From positions 1 to 16,215 of the forward strand of contig JAQUZL010000033.1 of the NCBI GenBank assembly GCA_028691385.1: 16,215 nucleotides of DNA. Direction: 5' to 3'. Of the stretch, positions 13,000 to 16,215 are shown in pieces. Under the pieces are notes generated by a model. It saw only the letters and a list, made by a program, of their open reading frames with translations, had not been told where the DNA came from and searched no databases. The DNA is from Oscillospiraceae bacterium. GTDB taxonomy: Bacteria > Bacillota > Clostridia > Oscillospirales > Oscillospiraceae. Positions within the stretch are counted from its first letter, which is position 1, and each line of letters starts with the position of its first letter. Position numbers and translations under genes: made by a program.

Positions 13000-15773
13000 T
13001 TCTGCGAATTGCCGCCTGCAAGGTCTTTTTCCATGCAGCAGTGCTTATATTTTTTGCCGGAGCCGCAGGGACAGGGGTCGTTGCGGCCAATTTTTACTTT
13101 CTTGACAAACGGCTGACGCTTGACGCTCTTGTCGCTGCCCGCGCCGGCGGCGGTTTCCTGCGCGACCTTTTCCCGCTTCACCGCTTCGTTGGACTTCATG
13201 CGTACCAGGAACAGGCGGCGCACGGATTCCTCGCGGATCGCGTGAATCATGGACTCGAACATCTCGTAGCCCTCGCGCTTGTAAGCGATGACGGGGTCAG
13301 ACTGACCATAGGCGCGCAGCACGATGCCCTGCCGCAGATCCTGCATGGCGTCAAGCTGCTCCATCCAGTATTCGTCCACCACGCGCAGCAGCACGATGCG
13401 CTCAATTTCCCGCATCATCGGCACATCGCTGCCCGGCGTCATGCCAAACTGGGCTTCCTTTTCGGCATAGGTGGCCTCGCTAAGCTGCATAATGCGGCTT
13501 TCAATGCCCTTTTTGCCGGTGTTTTCAATGTCGATCTCGCCAAATGCGCCGGGCGCAAAGTAGACGCCCTCGAATTTCTGCAGAATCTGCTGCAGCTGCT
13601 CGGCGCTGTCCAGATAGTCGTTTTCGCCCAGCACGGCATGCACGCCCTCGGAGATGACGCTGCCCAGCATGCTGTGGATGCTCTCGTGCAGGTCGTCGCC
13701 GCTCAGCACCTTGCCGCGCTGGCCATAGATGACCTCGCGCTGGGTGTTCATGACGTTGTCGTATTCCAGCACGTTTTTGCGCTGCTGGAAGTGGATGCTT
13801 TCCACGCGCTTCTGGGCATTTTCGATGGCGTTGGAGAGAATTTTCTGGTCGATGGGGGTGTCCTCATCGATGTGGAGGGTGTCCATCAGGTTCTGAATCT
13901 TTTCCGCGCCGAACAGGCGCATGATGTCGTCCTCCATGCTGAGATAGAACCGGGTTTCGCCGGGGTCGCCCTGACGGCCGCTTCGGCCGCGCAGCTGATT
14001 GTCGATGCGGCGGGACTCGTGGCGCTCGGTGCCGATGATGAACAGACCGCCGGCTTCGCGCACGCGGGCAGCTTCCTCGTCGGTGGCGGCCTTGTGCAGC
14101 GCATAGGCCGCCGTATAGGCGGCGCGGGCGGCGAGAATTTCCGGGTCATCCGTTTCGGCAAAGGAGTTGGACTCGGTGATGAGCGCCTCGGAAAGCCCCT
14201 GCTTGCGCAGATCGGCCTTGGCCATATACTCGGGGTTGCCGCCCAGCACAATATCCGTGCCGCGGCCTGCCATATTGGTGGCGATGGTGACCGCGCCGAA
14301 GCGGCCGGCCTGCGCAACGATCTCGGCTTCTTTTTCATGGTTCTTGGCGTTGAGCACGTTGTGCGGCGTGCCGGTCTTTTGCAGCAGCTTGGAGAGCATC
14401 TCGGACTTTTCAATGGAGATGGTGCCCACCAGAACCGGTTGCCCCTTTGCGTGGCAGGCTTCAATCTCGGCAATGACCGCGCGGTATTTGCCTGCGGCGG
14501 TCTTATAGACCACGTCGGCATCGTCCAGACGCGCAATGGGGCGGTTGGTGGGAATTTCCACCACGTCCAGATTATAGATGGTGTTAAATTCCTCCTGCTC
14601 GGTCATGGCCGTGCCGGTCATGCCGGAGAGCTTGCCATACAGGCGGAAGAAGTTCTGGAAGGTGACGGTGGCCAGCGTTTTGGACTCGTTCTGCACGTCC
14701 ACGTTTTCCTTGGCCTCAATGGCCTGATGCAGACCCTCGTTGAAGCGGCGGCCATACATCAGACGGCCGGTGAATTCATCGACGATGATGACCTTGCCGT
14801 CCTTGACCACATAGTCGATGTCGCGCTTCATGATGCCCCGGGCGCGCAGCGCCTGATTCACATGGTGGCTGATGGTGGAGTTCTCCGCGTCGGACAGGTT
14901 TTCGATGCCGAAGAACTGTTCGGCCTTTTCTACGCCCTGCGCGGTCAGCGTGGCGGTGCGCGCCTTTTCATCGACGATGTAGTCGCACGCGAAATCGTCC
15001 TGCACCTCTTTTTCGTCGGTGGTGGCAAACACCTGCTTCTTCATCCGCGAAACCAGCGAATCGGCCATCTCGTAGAGCTTGGTGGAGGCGTCGCCGCGGC
15101 CGGAGATAATCAGCGGCGTGCGCGCCTCGTCGATCAGGATGGAGTCCACCTCATCGACGATGGCAAAGTTGTGGCCGCGCTGCACCATGTCGGTTTTGTA
15201 GATGGCCATGTTGTCGCGCAGATAGTCAAAGCCCAGCTCATTGTTGGTGCAGTAGGTGATGTCCGCGTTGTAGGCGGCGCGGCGCTCATCGGGGGTCATG
15301 TCGTGGACGATAAGGCCCACCGAAAGGCCGAGATACCGATAGACCTTGCCCATCCACTCGGAGTCGCGCTTGGCCAGATAGTCGTTGACGGTGACAATGT
15401 GCACCCCTTGCGCGGACAGGGCGTTGAGGTAGGCGGGCAAAATGGCGACCAGGGTTTTGCCCTCGCCGGTTTTCATCTCGGCGATGCGGCCCTGATGCAA
15501 AATGATGCCGCCAATCAGCTGCACGGGGTACGGACGCATGCCCAGCACCCGGTCGGCCGCTTCCCGGCAGGCGGCAAAGGCCTCCGGCAGCAGGTCATCC
15601 AGCGTTTCACCGGCGGACAGCCGCGCACGAAATTCTGCCGTTTTCGCCTTTAACGCGGCCTCTGAGAGCGCCCGATAGGATTCCTCCAGTGCGACGATGC
15701 GATCCACCATCGGCTGTACCTTCTTCAGCTCGCGCGAGGAGGTCGAGCCAAAGAGTTTTGTCAGTAGACCCAT
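12996..15773 (-). CDS. secA: Protein translocase ATPase SecA
   Basis: The 925-residue motor of the Sec pathway, which uses ATP to push unfolded preproteins through SecYEG. All domains are present in order. The N-terminal motor holds Walker A in AEMKTGEGKTLVA (102-107) and the DEVDSILIDEARTPLI box (207-222). The preprotein cross-linking domain follows (about 225-370), then GKLSGMTGTAMTEQEEF (380-396), the second motor with ATNMAGRGTDI and the GTERHESRRIDNQLRGRSG-type segment, and the scaffold and wing domains. The C-terminal zinc finger is CPCGSGKKYKHCC (901-913). The start ATG has GGAAAGGTG (15784-15792) upstream and a promoter 70 bases away. It is first in an operon with pgeF and an SBP gene. 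The length fits the longer SecA versions. Nothing suggests an accessory SecA2. Confidence 0.99.
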   Translation of the reverse strand: MGLLTKLFGSTSSRELKKVQPMVDRIVALEESYRALSEAALKAKTAEFRARLSAGETLDDLLPEAFAACREAADRVLGMRPYPVQLIGGIILHQGRIAEMKTGEGKTLVAILPAYLNALSAQGVHIVTVNDYLAKRDSEWMGKVYRYLGLSVGLIVHDMTPDERRAAYNADITYCTNNELGFDYLRDNMAIYKTDMVQRGHNFAIVDEVDSILIDEARTPLIISGRGDASTKLYEMADSLVSRMKKQVFATTDEKEVQDDFACDYIVDEKARTATLTAQGVEKAEQFFGIENLSDAENSTISHHVNQALRARGIMKRDIDYVVKDGKVIIVDEFTGRLMYGRRFNEGLHQAIEAKENVDVQNESKTLATVTFQNFFRLYGKLSGMTGTAMTEQEEFNTIYNLDVVEIPTNRPIARLDDADVVYKTAAGKYRAVIAEIEACHAKGQPVLVGTISIEKSEMLSKLLQKTGTPHNVLNAKNHEKEAEIVAQAGRFGAVTIATNMAGRGTDIVLGGNPEYMAKADLRKQGLSEALITESNSFAETDDPEILAARAAYTAAYALHKAATDEEAARVREAGGLFIIGTERHESRRIDNQLRGRSGRQGDPGETRFYLSMEDDIMRLFGAEKIQNLMDTLHIDEDTPIDQKILSNAIENAQKRVESIHFQQRKNVLEYDNVMNTQREVIYGQRGKVLSGDDLHESIHSMLGSVISEGVHAVLGENDYLDSAEQLQQILQKFEGVYFAPGAFGEIDIENTGKKGIESRIMQLSEATYAEKEAQFGMTPGSDVPMMREIERIVLLRVVDEYWMEQLDAMQDLRQGIVLRAYGQSDPVIAYKREGYEMFESMIHAIREESVRRLFLVRMKSNEAVKREKVAQETAAGAGSDKSVKRQPFVKKVKIGRNDPCPCGSGKKYKHCCMEKDLAGGNSQK

Positions 15774-15796
15774 AATGTATTATCACCTTTCCAAAA

Positions 15797-15822
15797 TTGC
15801 GAAAGCGCCTGCGGCGCTGCAA
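15797..15822 (-). promoter_or_regulatory. Leader hairpin just upstream of the secA ribosome binding site
   Basis: On the minus strand TTGC-AGCGCC-GCA-GGCGCT-TTC-GCAA folds as a 6-bp G+C-rich stem with a 3-base loop, extended by 4 bp across a 3-base bulge. It lies in the roughly 60-base secA leader and ends 4 bases before the Shine-Dalgarno. It may affect translation or message stability. It has no T-tract, so it is not a terminator. Confidence 0.5.
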
Positions 15823-15842
15823 ATCTCATCATAATTAAAGGA

Positions 15843-15851
15843 ATTATACCA
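15843..15851 (-). promoter_or_regulatory. secA promoter (extended -10)
   Basis: TGGTATAAT on the minus strand is a perfect extended -10 element. The -35 region 17 bases upstream is only a T-run without a recognisable hexamer, so this would be an extended -10 promoter. The start is expected near 15836. Confidence 0.7.
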
Positions 15852-15931
15852 TAGAAACCAAAGTAAAAAAAGCAGAAAATATGAACGAACGCGGCCTTCT
15901 CCGCCAAAAACGGGAAAAACCGGCGCGCAAA

Positions 15932-15962
15932 GACCCGGACGCCTGTCAAAAGCGCCCGGGTC
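15932..15962 (-). terminator. Terminator hairpin of the right-edge gene
   Basis: GACCCGGGCGC pairs with GCGTCCGGGTC over 11 bp with one G-T wobble and a 9-base loop, starting one base after the stop of the minus-strand gene at 15964. It is followed by only TTTG, so termination may be partial, which could let some transcripts run on into secA. Confidence 0.75.
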
Positions 15963-15963
15963 G

Positions 15964-16215
15964 TCAAGCTGGACGGGATGCGTCCGGCGGCGCGGCGTCG
16001 TCAAACCCGCCGGTCAGGCACTGCTCCAGCGTGACGCCCGGAACCGGCGCGTAGCACGGCGGCAGCGCCGTGCCAAAGACGGCGTCCAGCGCGTCCGGCC
16101 GCGCCATGAGCGCCAGCTTTTGCGCCTTGGACAGGCGCTTGATGGCGGCTTCGAGCCGCGCCGCGGCCGCGCGGTCGGGCGCGCGCCACAGCCCGTCGAG
16201 CGATACCACCGTGCG
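15964..16215 (-). CDS. C-terminal end of an unrecognised protein, cut by the right edge
   Basis: The last 84 codons of a minus-strand reading frame that is still open at the window's right edge. Codon use is strongly G/C at third positions, like its neighbours, and the stop is followed at once by a terminator hairpin, so I regard it as a real gene end. The visible part has a TVVSLDGLWR segment, an Ala/Arg/Lys-rich helix (LEAAIKRLSKAQKLALM), then PDALDAVFGTALPP and a Gly/Asp/Pro-rich tail. There is no membrane segment. A GTG at 16209 could begin a short ORF, but with only six bases of upstream sequence a start cannot be judged. I do not recognise the family. It lies upstream of secA in the same direction, with an independent secA promoter between them. 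Confidence 0.55.
   Translation of the reverse strand, partial: RTVVSLDGLWRAPDRAAAARLEAAIKRLSKAQKLALMARPDALDAVFGTALPPCYAPVPGVTLEQCLTGGFDDAAPPDASRPA

Noticed and set aside
13041..15653. 870-codon open frame on the plus strand opposite secA
   Set aside because: It is the antisense shadow of a certain secA gene in G+C-rich DNA with biased third positions. The translation is low-complexity (Ala/Val/Gly/Asp/His) and has no family resemblance or ribosome binding site.
1..16215. CRISPR array, tRNA or rRNA genes
   Set aside because: No regularly spaced repeats and no cloverleaf or rRNA-like sequence were noticed on either strand.

Overview
This window is G+C-rich, tightly packed bacterial DNA with strong AGGAGG-type ribosome binding sites, lipobox lipoproteins and sigma-A-type promoters, three of them with an extended -10. 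I read it as a low-oxygen Firmicute of the class Clostridia, possibly Oscillospiraceae-like. The evidence is gene style only, so the genus is not resolved. All genes but one lie on the minus strand.

Bases 1-4986 (minus) hold a multisubunit cation/proton antiporter operon of the Mrp (Mnh/Sha) family, read mrpE-mrpF-mrpG-DUF4040/mbhD-mrpB-mrpC-mrpD plus a second mrpD-like subunit cut by the left edge. Genes overlap or nearly touch throughout. The order, the split-off small DUF4040 subunit and the two antiporter-like subunits in tandem match the membrane arm of Mbh/Mbs-type respiratory complexes better than the classical mrpABCDEFG order. Whether a redox module follows lies outside the window. 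A divergent intergenic region (about 4987-5274) carries the operon's candidate promoter and a near-ideal promoter for a lone plus-strand fabZ (5275-5709). fabZ ends in two strong hairpins facing the next operon.

Bases 5863-10142 (minus) hold a TRAP transporter operon: dctP (lipoprotein solute receptor), a terminator-like hairpin, dctQ, dctM, then a LarA-like (DUF2088) protein whose Shine-Dalgarno overlaps the dctM stop codon. A plausible reading is that dctPQM imports an organic acid, perhaps a hydroxy acid, which the LarA-like enzyme racemises or epimerises. The substrate is unknown. About 540 bases (10143-10681) without a convincing gene hold the dctP promoter and leader, a spaced direct repeat and the terminator of the next operon.

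Bases 10682-15773 (minus) hold a translationally coupled operon: secA (preprotein translocase ATPase), pgeF (multicopper-oxidase/YfiH-type purine nucleoside phosphorylase) and an orphan family-5 ABC substrate-binding lipoprotein with a GTG start and no permease genes beside it. secA has an extended -10 promoter and a leader hairpin. At the right edge, 15964-16215 is the C-terminal end of an unrecognised minus-strand gene followed directly by a terminator.

Most of the window is recognisable housekeeping and transport content. The points most worth following are the Mbh/Mbs-like antiporter arrangement, the TRAP/LarA-like pairing and the secA-pgeF-SBP coupling.
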